Origin: Chitinophagales bacterium
Lineage (GTDB): Bacteria > Bacteroidota > Bacteroidia > Chitinophagales > UBA2359
NCBI GenBank assembly: GCA_020629335.1
Contig: JAHDDN010000314.1
Coordinates: forward strand, 1 to 6,417
Direction: 5' to 3'
Length of the DNA: 6,417 nt
The translations under genes and the position numbers were made by a program. Positions 1 to 6,417 of the stretch are shown one piece after another (positions within the stretch are counted from its first letter, which is position 1; the number at the start of each line of letters is the position of its first letter). The notes under the pieces were generated by a model. That model worked only from the letters and a program-made list of their open reading frames with translations. It was not told the DNA's origin and ran no database searches.

Positions 1-38
1 TGATCTATTAAACGTGCTAATTTTTGGTCATAGTTCAT
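1..38 (-). CDS. 5' end of a divergently transcribed gene (partial, unknown product)
   Basis: On the minus strand an ATG at 38-36 opens a frame that stays open to the window edge and reads MNYDQKLARLID followed by an incomplete codon. The start is preceded by an A-rich leader (complement of about 39-60), as is usual for starts in this phylum. The peptide looks like a soluble protein N-terminus, with no signal peptide or membrane segment in the visible part. Only 12 codons are present, so neither family nor function can be assigned, and a chance open frame of this length is possible. The divergent arrangement with the gene at 244 would make 39-243 a shared upstream region. Confidence 0.45.
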   Translation of the reverse strand, partial: MNYDQKLARLID

Positions 39-193
39 TTGAGTGTGTGTTTTTTCTTTAGTATGTAGTCCCGTAGCTATAATACGAAAAAATCGGGCAA
101 ACGACAATCTTTTGCTTCCTTCATTGCTGTTTGCAACTATTAAGGACATAATTGGGTCTGTTAAAGGGTATTTTGTGGCTCAAATAGCTTATA

Positions 194-224
194 TTTGTTC
201 ATATATTAGAACCCATACATTTTG
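194..224 (+). promoter_or_regulatory. Candidate Bacteroidota-type promoter for the 244 gene
   Basis: TTTG at 194-197 is followed after 18 nt by TACATTTTG at 216-224. This is close to the Bacteroidota housekeeping pattern of a -33 TTTG and a -7 TAnnTTTG element: the -7 box matches TAnnTTT and has its G one base late. A start site near 229-231 would leave a leader of about 15 nt before the ATG at 244. The A-rich AATTAAAAGAAAC just before the ATG fits SD-independent initiation. The assignment rests on motif and spacing only, in an AT-rich region where such matches arise by chance. Confidence 0.4.
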
Positions 225-243
225 TTGACTAATTAAAAGAAAC

Positions 244-1479
244 ATGAATTTTATAAAAGGATGCTTATTATTAATCACTTGTTTATTTACGAGCCATTTG
301 ATATCTGCTCAATGCGATATGGTGATAGACCAAGAAGTATTTTGTGATTTAGATAGCGCATGTCAAGGTAATGACTTAATTATTACACTGATTGTACAAG
401 AAGGAGGAGCAGCTCCTTATGAAGTTTTCCTAGGGGAGACTTCTATTGCTTCTTCACCGACTCAATATATTGATATATTTGGTGTTGAGATTCCGTCTCC
501 TTATACCCTAATAGTGGTTGATGCCGAGAATTGCTCTCAGGAAATCACTGGTTCTCATAATTGTGTTCAGTATACAGAGCAGTGTACAGATAGTGCTCTT
601 AATGGAGATGAGGAAAGAATGGATTGTGGCGGAGCTGATTGTGCAGAATGCTTACAACTTACTTATGGAGTAGAATGTGATGGTTTGACTGGTGAGGTGA
701 TTTTCAAGGTATATTTTCCCGATTATGCTATTTATCCTTTCTGTGTAACAGGAGATACGGCAGATGATGACTTTAATGATGACATCATCTCTATTATCGT
801 GACGGATAATTATGCGCCTAACTATAGGATATATGATAATAGTGGAAAATTAGGGGTAATAGCTGATCCAAGTATTCAGTGTACCAAATTAAGTGAATTA
901 CAAGACTGTCCTGAGGATAGTAATTTTGCGGCAGCATATACGATCATACCTAATGACGAAAATAACACTTTTAAAATTGACTTAGATTTATCTAGTGGAA
1001 TTGCGCCATTTCAAATTGCCGATGAGGGAAATTCAACTGATGACGAGATTCGTTATTTTGATATGCTAACCAATGATGCACATCAAGTATTAGGTCCTTT
1101 CCCTAATAGCCAAATTCTGAGTTTAGCTACTATTGATGGTAATGGATGCGAAAGCAATATGACTATTTCGATATTAGATACGACTACTAATGTTAGTAAT
1201 ATCAATCGCCAGCTATTTATGGCTAATCATGTTTTAGCTTATCCAAGCGCATTTCACGATCAAACCAATATTAAGTTTGAATTAGCGAGCGCTCAAGAGG
1301 TCTCTATTTCCGTCTTTCATGTGAGTGGGGCATTAGCAAGTACTGTTTTGTCCTCTAAAAGACTGGGAGAAGGTTTACATGAGTATACCTTTGAAGGAGC
1401 GGGTTTAGCTTCGGGTATTTACTTTTTCGCCTTAGAAGTGGCGGGACAAGTTCACACTACCAAAATCTTAAAACTATAG
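244..1479 (+). CDS. Secreted cysteine-rich SprB-repeat-like protein with T9SS type A sorting domain (paralog 1)
   Basis: This 411-residue protein is predicted to be exported by Sec and then carried across the outer membrane by T9SS. Residues 1-22 form a signal peptide ending SAQ, with Gln23 as the likely mature N-terminus. Residues about 30-107 resemble a SprB-type Ig-like repeat: GGAAPYEV early, then SPYTLIVVDAENC late. Residues 114-136 form a compact motif with Cys at 114, 128, 133 and 136 and the cores NGDE and DCGG. This resembles the 'NGDE..DCGG' Cys cluster that recurs in Bacteroidota surface proteins. A Cys-containing central region (137-225) and a second SprB-like segment (244-310, ending TIDGNGC) follow. 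Residues about 330-411 are the sorting domain, with SGIYFFALEV and terminal KILKL. The 14 cysteines in the mature part suggest disulfides. The next gene is a clear paralog with the same module order. No catalytic motif is visible, so a binding, adhesive or structural surface role is inferred. The ATG start is supported by the signal peptide and A-rich upstream sequence. Confidence 0.88.
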   Translation: MNFIKGCLLLITCLFTSHLISAQCDMVIDQEVFCDLDSACQGNDLIITLIVQEGGAAPYEVFLGETSIASSPTQYIDIFGVEIPSPYTLIVVDAENCSQEITGSHNCVQYTEQCTDSALNGDEERMDCGGADCAECLQLTYGVECDGLTGEVIFKVYFPDYAIYPFCVTGDTADDDFNDDIISIIVTDNYAPNYRIYDNSGKLGVIADPSIQCTKLSELQDCPEDSNFAAAYTIIPNDENNTFKIDLDLSSGIAPFQIADEGNSTDDEIRYFDMLTNDAHQVLGPFPNSQILSLATIDGNGCESNMTISILDTTTNVSNINRQLFMANHVLAYPSAFHDQTNIKFELASAQEVSISVFHVSGALASTVLSSKRLGEGLHEYTFEGAGLASGIYFFALEVAGQVHTTKILKL

Positions 1480-1483
1480 GTAA

Positions 1484-2797
1484 TTGAGTAAAATAAAACA
1501 ACAGTCAAAAACGGTATGGTCCCATTTACTTAAGTGGGCCTATACCGTTTTTTTTATGTTTATTAGTATAAACATTTATGCCCAAGAAGACTGCTTAGAC
1601 GGTCCTCAAATTATTAGCATTACAGATGACTGCTTTATTGATGAGAATTGTCAAGGGAGTAATCAAATTATTAGTGTACAAATAGAAGGAGGCATGGCTC
1701 CTTATGAAGTAATTATCAATGATGAGCTACTTTTTTCTACTTCTTCTCAGCCTTATATTGATATTTTTGGTTACGAAATCCCCTCTCCTTATAGCTTGAT
1801 CATTGCTGATGCGAATGCTTGTGCTGATACAATTATGGGCACACACAACTGCTTGCAGTATTTAGAAAGTTGTATAGATAATATTCGTAATAATGATGAG
1901 GTTCGTATTGATTGCGGTGGAGATGATTGCGCTGATTGTATGCAGCTTCGTTATGGTATGTATTGCTCTTTTCCTACTGGAGAATTAAATATGACTATTT
2001 ATACCCCCACTGATGCAGTTCCTCCTTTTTGCATAACAGGCGATCTCAACGATACGGAAGTTTATGATAGCCCTATTGTGTTTAGCTATGCATCTGATAC
2101 GGAAGTCCCTTTAGTCAGAATATTAGATAGTGCAGGTAAGATGGGCGTTATTTATGATACTCCTTTGGTTTCTTGTGGCTATCCAGAAGAGGTGATTCTC
2201 CATGATTTATGCCCAGAAGAAAGTAATTTTGATGTGGATTTCACCGTCCGAAAAAACGATACCACTCAATTGTTTTATATTGATTATGAGATCAGCGGTA
2301 ATCCGCCATTTGGTATCATTGATTATGGGAGTTCTGACCCCAACTTAATCAAATGGAATGAGATCGTTTTTTTTGATCGGATGTTTGAAGATAGCTCCTA
2401 TACCATTGGCCCCTTGAATTATAATACGGGCTATAATATTTTAGTACACGACAGTTTGGGTTGTCGTAAAAACAGCAGCTTTTATGTGCTACCAAGCCCT
2501 ATTGATACTTCCTCCACAGCGATTAATGATTCCCCATCCAAACTCACTACTTTGAGTTTATCTCCCAACCCCCTTACTCCTATTAGCCGTTTACAATTAC
2601 ATTTAAATCAAAAGGCTAAAGCAAAACTACAAGTCTTCAATCATCAAGGCCAGTTAGTTAAAACGATCATAGACACTGCCCTAAACACAGGCAGTTATGA
2701 ATGGCCTGCTTATGATTCCTCTTATGAAAAGGGCATGTATTTCTTTGTTTTACAAATCGGGGATGAACAGTGGGTATCTAAGGGAATTTATTTGTAG
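1484..2797 (+). CDS. Secreted cysteine-rich SprB-repeat-like protein with T9SS type A sorting domain (paralog 2)
   Basis: This 437-residue protein has the same plan as the preceding gene product. It has a signal peptide to about residue 33 (ending IYAQ) and an SprB-like module at about 50-123 (GGMAPYEV, SPYSLIIADANAC). The Cys cluster spans 130-152, with Cys130, 144, 149 and 152 around NNDE and DCGG. A central region shares PFCITGD, GKMGVI and CPEESNF with its neighbour. A second SprB-like segment lies at about 266-336, and a sorting domain at about 355-437 (LSLSPNP, KGMYFFVLQI, end GIYL). The best-conserved block between paralogs is YIDIFG.EIPSPY (residues 91-103). The start is TTG at 1484, directly after an in-frame TAA and 4 nt past the previous stop. 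The next in-frame ATG (1556) would leave only a 10-residue stub before the cleavage site, too short for a signal peptide, so TTG is preferred. A terminator hairpin overlaps codons 8-24. Function is unknown; an extracellular or cell-surface binding role is inferred. Confidence 0.85.
   Translation: MSKIKQQSKTVWSHLLKWAYTVFFMFISINIYAQEDCLDGPQIISITDDCFIDENCQGSNQIISVQIEGGMAPYEVIINDELLFSTSSQPYIDIFGYEIPSPYSLIIADANACADTIMGTHNCLQYLESCIDNIRNNDEVRIDCGGDDCADCMQLRYGMYCSFPTGELNMTIYTPTDAVPPFCITGDLNDTEVYDSPIVFSYASDTEVPLVRILDSAGKMGVIYDTPLVSCGYPEEVILHDLCPEESNFDVDFTVRKNDTTQLFYIDYEISGNPPFGIIDYGSSDPNLIKWNEIVFFDRMFEDSSYTIGPLNYNTGYNILVHDSLGCRKNSSFYVLPSPIDTSSTAINDSPSKLTTLSLSPNPLTPISRLQLHLNQKAKAKLQVFNHQGQLVKTIIDTALNTGSYEWPAYDSSYEKGMYFFVLQIGDEQWVSKGIYL
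1507..1555 (+). terminator. Strong intrinsic terminator inside the start of paralog 2
   Basis: Bases 1507-1519 (AAAAACGGTATGG) pair with 1540-1552 with one G-T wobble. After a single T-C mismatch (1520/1539), bases 1521-1527 (CCCATTT) pair with 1532-1538, again with one wobble, closing on a four-base loop ACTT (1528-1531). The 3' arm runs into eight T residues at 1548-1555. It begins 28 nt after the stop of the 244-1479 gene, a normal place for that gene's terminator. It also lies wholly within the coding sequence of the next gene, covering its signal-peptide region. The leading A tract gives it partial bidirectional character, although no convergent gene is present. Confidence 0.85.
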
Positions 2798-2805
2798 TTT
2801 TGGGA

Positions 2806-4191
2806 ATGAAAGAAGCCACTAGCGCACAAAAAGCGCCCCTATACATCAAAATACTATATGCCTTAGGACAATTTGGTTGGAGTTTGGCAGCATTTGGAGT
2901 AGCTGACTTACTCCTCTATTTTTATATGCCGCCTGGAGAAGGTAGTAGCCAACAATTTCCTCCTTTCTTTTACCAAGGAGCTATCTTAGGTTTTTTAACA
3001 TTAATCGGAATTGTAGGTTTTGCAGGTAGAATCTTTGATGCTTTTACTGATCCTATGATCGCTTCCATGTCTGATCGTTCTCAATCAAAATTTGGTCGAA
3101 GACGGCTTTTCATGGCGATTGCAGTCATTCCTTTTGCGCTTTTTTCTTATTTGTCATTTTATCCTATTGTGGATGGATCAAGCTGGATGAATTTTGCTTG
3201 GCTCTCTGTTATGTTAGTCTGCTTCTATTTTTTCATGACCCTTTATGTTACTCCTTATACGGCCATGATAAGCGAATTAGGGCATGATCAAGATGAGCGC
3301 CTCCTCATCAGTACGCTCATTTCTTTAACTTATGCTTTTGGCTTTGCTGTAGGTGGAATGGCTTATAATTTCCAACCCTACTTTGAGGAAGCTTATGCGA
3401 TGAGTCCGACTCAAGCATTCCAAACTGTCATCGGTATTTTTGCCATGATTTCCGCTGTATTTATGTTGATGCCTGTTTTGTTTATTAATGAAAAAAAATA
3501 CTGCATACAGTTTAAAAGTGAAGAGAATCCTAAAGAAGCAATCAAAGCCGTTTTTGCCAATAAAAACTTCCAGATGTTTGCCGCTTCTGATTTGATGTAC
3601 TGGATGTCTATGACCTTTATACTGATGGGTATTGCCTACTATGTTACTATCCTTTTAGAAATGGATAAATCATTTAGTGGCTTATTCATTATGGGCATGT
3701 TAGCCCTAAGCTTACTCTTCTACTTACCAGTTAATATATTAGCAAAAAGATGGGGAAAGAAACGACTGATACAGATTGCATTTGCGGTATTTGCACTTTC
3801 TTACGGCTTAATTTCTTTATTGGGCTGGATTCCTTTAGCTCCCATTTATCAAATTTGTATAATGGGCTTAATAGCAGTAATACCTATTTCTATCTTTAGT
3901 ATTTTGCCTAATGCTATCGTAGCAGATATCACAGAAGAGGATTTCAATAGAAATGGCAATTATAAACCTGGGATGTTCTTTGCAGCTCGCAACTTTATGA
4001 TGAAAGTCGGGGTTTCTTTAGCCAATTTAATCTTCCCAACGCTTTTATTGTTTGGTAAAGAGATAGGGAACGATACTGGCATCCGATTAACGGGTGTATT
4101 TGCTATGCTTTGTTGCTTGGCAGGTTGGTGGTTTTTTACTAAATATCAAGATAGTTTTCCAATATCGGAAGATGCGCAGATCAAAGAATAA
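2806..4191 (+). CDS. GPH-family (MelB-like, MFS_2) cation-coupled symporter
   Basis: This 461-residue polytopic inner-membrane protein has about 12 hydrophobic segments and matches the glycoside-pentoside-hexuronide:cation symporter branch of the major facilitator superfamily. The diagnostic TM2-loop motif is present: GRIFDAFTDP (about residues 74-83), then SDRSQSKFGRRR (about 89-100). Asp78 and Asp82 correspond to the cation-site Asp55 and Asp59 of MelB; the MelB Asn58 position is Thr here. TPYTAMISEL with a nearby DERLL (about 149-165) and the C-terminal FFAARNFMMKVGVSLANL segment (about 391-408) are also typical. Length fits the family. Likely substrates are sugars, glycosides or uronides moved with Na+ or H+, but specificity cannot be read. 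ATG at 2806 is preferred over the in-frame TTG at 2800, giving an 8-nt gap from the preceding stop. It is probably cotranscribed with the upstream and downstream genes. Confidence 0.9.
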   Translation: MKEATSAQKAPLYIKILYALGQFGWSLAAFGVADLLLYFYMPPGEGSSQQFPPFFYQGAILGFLTLIGIVGFAGRIFDAFTDPMIASMSDRSQSKFGRRRLFMAIAVIPFALFSYLSFYPIVDGSSWMNFAWLSVMLVCFYFFMTLYVTPYTAMISELGHDQDERLLISTLISLTYAFGFAVGGMAYNFQPYFEEAYAMSPTQAFQTVIGIFAMISAVFMLMPVLFINEKKYCIQFKSEENPKEAIKAVFANKNFQMFAASDLMYWMSMTFILMGIAYYVTILLEMDKSFSGLFIMGMLALSLLFYLPVNILAKRWGKKRLIQIAFAVFALSYGLISLLGWIPLAPIYQICIMGLIAVIPISIFSILPNAIVADITEEDFNRNGNYKPGMFFAARNFMMKVGVSLANLIFPTLLLFGKEIGNDTGIRLTGVFAMLCCLAGWWFFTKYQDSFPISEDAQIKE

Positions 4192-4196
4192 TGTAG

Positions 4197-5096
4197 ATGA
4201 AAAGTAAATGGTACAAGTACTTAGTTTATGCCTCCTTGGTATTCTTAGTCATTGCGTTGTATAGAGCGGACTATCTCAATATTCCAATTATTTATTCCTG
4301 GCAATCTCTAATTTTATCTTTCGTTTTCTTATTTACAGGATTTATTGGACAAGTATTTTCTTGGAAAGCCGTTTTGCATGAATCGGATATTAAAGTCGAT
4401 ACTGCTTATTGTTTGGCAGGAACTGGATTATCTGTATTCACTAAGTATATTCCTGGAAAAGTAATGCTAATTTTAGGTAGAGCAGGTTATATTGCTGAAA
4501 AGTTATCCTATCCCTTAAGTAACCTCTCTATGCTTTCCCTTAACACCCAACTAATTGCGCTTTGGGTAGGCTTATCATTGGGTACTATAGGACTCTTTTT
4601 AGTAGGTGGCATACATATTTGGAAATGGCTGATTCTATCACTATGGTTAGTATTGACTGTTTTAGTATTTAGCAAAGCTGCCTTAGTGATTACCAAAAAA
4701 GCATTAAAAGTCCTATTGAATAAAGACGTAAAATTCACAGAACTCAATCCCAAGTCTGTTTTAAAAACACTTCCCTATTTTGCATTCTATTGGTTATCAA
4801 TGGGTTTTGCATTTTTCCTATTGATTAAAGCACTTCACCCAGACCCATCAAGTATCTCTATCACAAGCAGTTTGTGTTTCCCACTAGTAACGACCTTAGG
4901 CATCATGGCGCTAATTGCTCCTGGAGGAATAGGAGTTAGAGAAGGCCTAATAGTGGGTTATTTAGTACTCACAGGCATAGAAACAGCAGATGCTACAACG
5001 ATCTCTGTTGCTTCTCGACTTTGGTTCCTAATTGGTGAATGTTTCATTTTTTTAACTGGCTGGTGGGCTGATAGACGGTTAAAAGACGTCGTATAA
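4197..5096 (+). CDS. UPF0104 / lysylphosphatidylglycerol synthase TM-region (flippase-like) membrane protein
   Basis: This 299-residue integral membrane protein has about eight hydrophobic segments and the hallmarks of the LPG_synthase_TM / UPF0104 (YbhN-like) family. FTKYIPGKV followed by GRAGYIAEK (about residues 81-102) matches the family's conserved Y-x-P-G-K loop. Near the C terminus APGGIGVREG (241-250) is followed by ASRLWFLIGE (272-281). Only the membrane region is present, with no catalytic aminoacyl-transferase domain like that of full-length MprF. Lipid or glycolipid translocation, or a role in envelope glycan synthesis, is therefore more likely than lysyl-lipid synthesis, though members of this family are mostly uncharacterised. 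The ATG at 4197 lies 5 nt after the transporter stop; an ATG at 4191 is followed at once by TAG and cannot be used. It is the last gene of the probable operon, with a terminator following at 5111. Confidence 0.88.
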   Translation: MKSKWYKYLVYASLVFLVIALYRADYLNIPIIYSWQSLILSFVFLFTGFIGQVFSWKAVLHESDIKVDTAYCLAGTGLSVFTKYIPGKVMLILGRAGYIAEKLSYPLSNLSMLSLNTQLIALWVGLSLGTIGLFLVGGIHIWKWLILSLWLVLTVLVFSKAALVITKKALKVLLNKDVKFTELNPKSVLKTLPYFAFYWLSMGFAFFLLIKALHPDPSSISITSSLCFPLVTTLGIMALIAPGGIGVREGLIVGYLVLTGIETADATTISVASRLWFLIGECFIFLTGWWADRRLKDVV

Positions 5097-5110
5097 ATTA
5101 CCATTTGCAT

Positions 5111-5139
5111 AGGATTGTTTTAATCAATCTTATTTTTTT
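5111..5139 (+). terminator. Probable intrinsic terminator after the flippase-like gene
   Basis: AGGATTG (5111-5117) pairs with CAATCTT (5125-5131), with one G-T wobble and a seven-base loop. A single A and then seven T residues (5133-5139) follow. The stem is short and AT-rich, so termination may be partial. Its position 14 nt after the stop at 5096 and before an independent secreted gene supports an operon end here. Confidence 0.55.
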
Positions 5140-5182
5140 ATTAACTTGTTACGTTCAAATACCAATTACAAACTAAATAAAC

Positions 5183-6417
5183 ATGAAACAAACTCTACTA
5201 ATTATAATGGGTTTATTGATTACCCATATGCTTTTTGCACAATGTGACGAGGAACGTTATTACACTAAAATCTTCTCCGAAAATGTTACCATGCATGGAG
5301 ATATTTCAGCTGGAGAAAATGCGAGTAATACAGGAGCTACCATTGCTCTTGATATGGATATATTCGAAACCGCTGATGATGACGAGATGGCTGAAAGACC
5401 TGTCATTATCTGGTGCTATGGCGGTTCCTTTATCGGAGGAGCAAAAGAAGATGTCCACTTCCTTTGTGAAGAATATGCACAACGTGGCTTCGTAACAGCA
5501 GCGATCACTTACCGTTTATATAATATCGCTGGTGGTATTCCTGGTGATCCAGAAATGATCGACGAAGTAGTTAAAGCAGTACACGATGGCAAAGCAGCCG
5601 TCCGTGAATTGAGAAGAAGCTACTATGAAGACGATAATCCTTATGGCATCAATCCTGACCAAATCTATATTGGCGGTATCTCTGCTGGAGCGATTCTCGC
5701 ACTCCACTTAGCCTATCTAAACGACCCAACTGAAGCAGATATCGAAGTCGCTTCTGGAACAACCGTTTGGGACTTAGTAACTGAAAATGGCGGTATTGAA
5801 GGTAGCTCTAATGATTTAGAATACTCCTCAGAAGTACATGGTGTCATCAGCTATTCAGGTGCATTATATGACTATACTTGGATGGAAGATAATTTAGATA
5901 TCCCTTTATTCTCAGTACATGAAACAGGAGACCCAATCGTCCCTTATAACGAAGGACCATTCATATTAGGTGCTGGCCCAATATCTTTAGAAATCGCTTA
6001 TGGCTATGGTGGCTTTTACCTAGACCCAGTAGCCGATGACTTGGGCATAGTAAATGATTTCATCTCCTATGACGAAAACCAACACGTTGGATATTTATCT
6101 TATGATGGAGAGCATGTACTACAAGAAACTGCTGTATTCCTTGGTGATAGAGTCTGTGATTATACGACTTCTATCGAGCCTCCAACAGCAATCGAAGAAG
6201 TCGTAACTGATCAACTTGATCTTTATCCTAATCCTGCAACTCAACAAGCTCAATTAGCCAACAAAGATGGACAAGCATTAACTGGCCAATTAAGCATTAT
6301 CAATAATGCTGGCCAAGTAGTCCTCAACACTACTTTAGCTAATCAAACAATAGCTAAGCTACCGATTCAAAACCTTAGCGCTGGTCTTTACCAAGTGGTA
6401 TTAACTACTCAAGATCA
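5183..6417 (+). CDS. Secreted alpha/beta-hydrolase (esterase-like) with T9SS type A sorting domain, 3'-truncated by window
   Basis: The frame opens at ATG 5183 and runs without a stop to the window end (411 complete codons). Residues 1-19 form a signal peptide (MKQTLLIIMGLL..FA) cleaved before Gln20. The hydrolase domain spans about 25-325. An oxyanion-loop motif WCYGGSF lies at 77-83, where esterases of the HGGG type have His-Gly-Gly. Then come AAITYRL (106-112) and the nucleophile elbow GGISAG with Ser167. The likely acid is Asp250 in HETGDPIVPY. Candidate catalytic histidines are His301 and His311. The fold and motifs suggest a carboxylesterase or lipase-like enzyme acting on an ester outside the cell; the substrate is unknown. 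Residues from about 345 (LDLYPNPA) to the edge (LSAGLYQVVLTT) are a T9SS type A domain that lacks only its last stretch, probably some 10 residues. The gene follows a terminator and an 86-nt gap, so it probably has its own promoter, though I could not identify one convincingly. ATG is supported by the signal peptide and AAATAAAC just upstream. Confidence 0.9.
   Translation, partial: MKQTLLIIMGLLITHMLFAQCDEERYYTKIFSENVTMHGDISAGENASNTGATIALDMDIFETADDDEMAERPVIIWCYGGSFIGGAKEDVHFLCEEYAQRGFVTAAITYRLYNIAGGIPGDPEMIDEVVKAVHDGKAAVRELRRSYYEDDNPYGINPDQIYIGGISAGAILALHLAYLNDPTEADIEVASGTTVWDLVTENGGIEGSSNDLEYSSEVHGVISYSGALYDYTWMEDNLDIPLFSVHETGDPIVPYNEGPFILGAGPISLEIAYGYGGFYLDPVADDLGIVNDFISYDENQHVGYLSYDGEHVLQETAVFLGDRVCDYTTSIEPPTAIEEVVTDQLDLYPNPATQQAQLANKDGQALTGQLSIINNAGQVVLNTTLANQTIAKLPIQNLSAGLYQVVLTTQD

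Noticed and set aside
70..96. Short inverted repeat CCCG...CGGG and a CGTA/TACG stem in the left intergenic region
   Set aside because: The stems are only four pairs and lack a T tract or conserved context, so they are not distinguishable from chance.
43..228. 61-codon plus-strand frame starting at GTG 43
   Set aside because: It starts at a GTG inside a GT repeat with no A-rich leader, has no recognisable motif, and overlaps the candidate promoter of the 244 gene. It is most likely a chance open frame in intergenic DNA.
4508..4753. 81-codon minus-strand frame
   Set aside because: It lies wholly inside the flippase-like gene, whose family motifs are clear; an antisense shadow.
5140..5182. 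Possible -33/-7 promoter for the hydrolase gene (TTG at 5146, TACAAACT at 5167)
   Set aside because: The -7 element matches TAnnTTTG poorly and no better-spaced pair was found, so a promoter is expected here but not placed.
5240..5248. Cys21 just after the hydrolase signal peptide as a lipoprotein lipobox
   Set aside because: The residue before Cys is Gln (FAQC), which does not fit a lipobox. A signal peptidase I site before Gln and a T9SS sorting domain explain export better; the same applies to SAQC in paralog 1.
5235..5495. 86-codon plus-strand frame
   Set aside because: It is an out-of-frame shadow of the hydrolase gene, which has signal peptide, GISAG motif and sorting domain in the other frame.
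5516..5707. 63-codon minus-strand frame
   Set aside because: It is antisense to the hydrolase core, including the nucleophile elbow, with no independent coding evidence.

Overview
The window looks like an AT-rich chromosome segment from a Bacteroidota bacterium. Three of its genes encode secreted proteins. Each starts with a signal peptide whose predicted cleavage site is Ala-Gln (SAQ, YAQ, FAQ) and ends in a type IX secretion system (T9SS) type A sorting domain or the start of one. Start sites follow A-rich stretches rather than Shine-Dalgarno sequences, which also fits the phylum. A Saprospiraceae-like or Flavobacteriia-like host is plausible, but the sequence alone does not fix the family.

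Layout. Positions 1-38 hold what looks like the first 12 codons of a gene running leftward off the window. Positions 39-243 are a divergent intergenic region with a candidate promoter for the rightward genes. Positions 244-5096 carry four tightly packed rightward genes. The first two (244-1479 and 1484-2797) are tandem paralogs encoding cysteine-rich, SprB-repeat-like secreted proteins. The third (2806-4191) is a MelB-type GPH/MFS_2 cation symporter. The fourth (4197-5096) is a UPF0104 / lysylphosphatidylglycerol-synthase-TM (flippase-like) membrane protein. Gaps are 4-8 nt, so one transcript is likely. A weak intrinsic terminator follows at 5111-5139. A new secreted gene starts at 5183: an alpha/beta-hydrolase (esterase-like) with a C-terminal T9SS domain, cut by the window end.

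The most unusual element is a strong intrinsic-terminator structure at 1507-1555: about 19 stem pairs, a four-base loop and an eight-T tract. It lies inside the signal-peptide-coding region of the second paralog, 23 nt after its TTG start. It should terminate transcription after the first paralog. Read-through into paralog 2 and the two membrane-protein genes would then depend on evading it, possibly through translation of paralog 2's leader.

How the genes work together is uncertain. The two paralogs probably act at the cell surface or outside the cell, and the transporter and flippase-like protein in the inner membrane. No shared substrate can be read from the sequence. I see no RNA gene, CRISPR array, insertion sequence or phage element.
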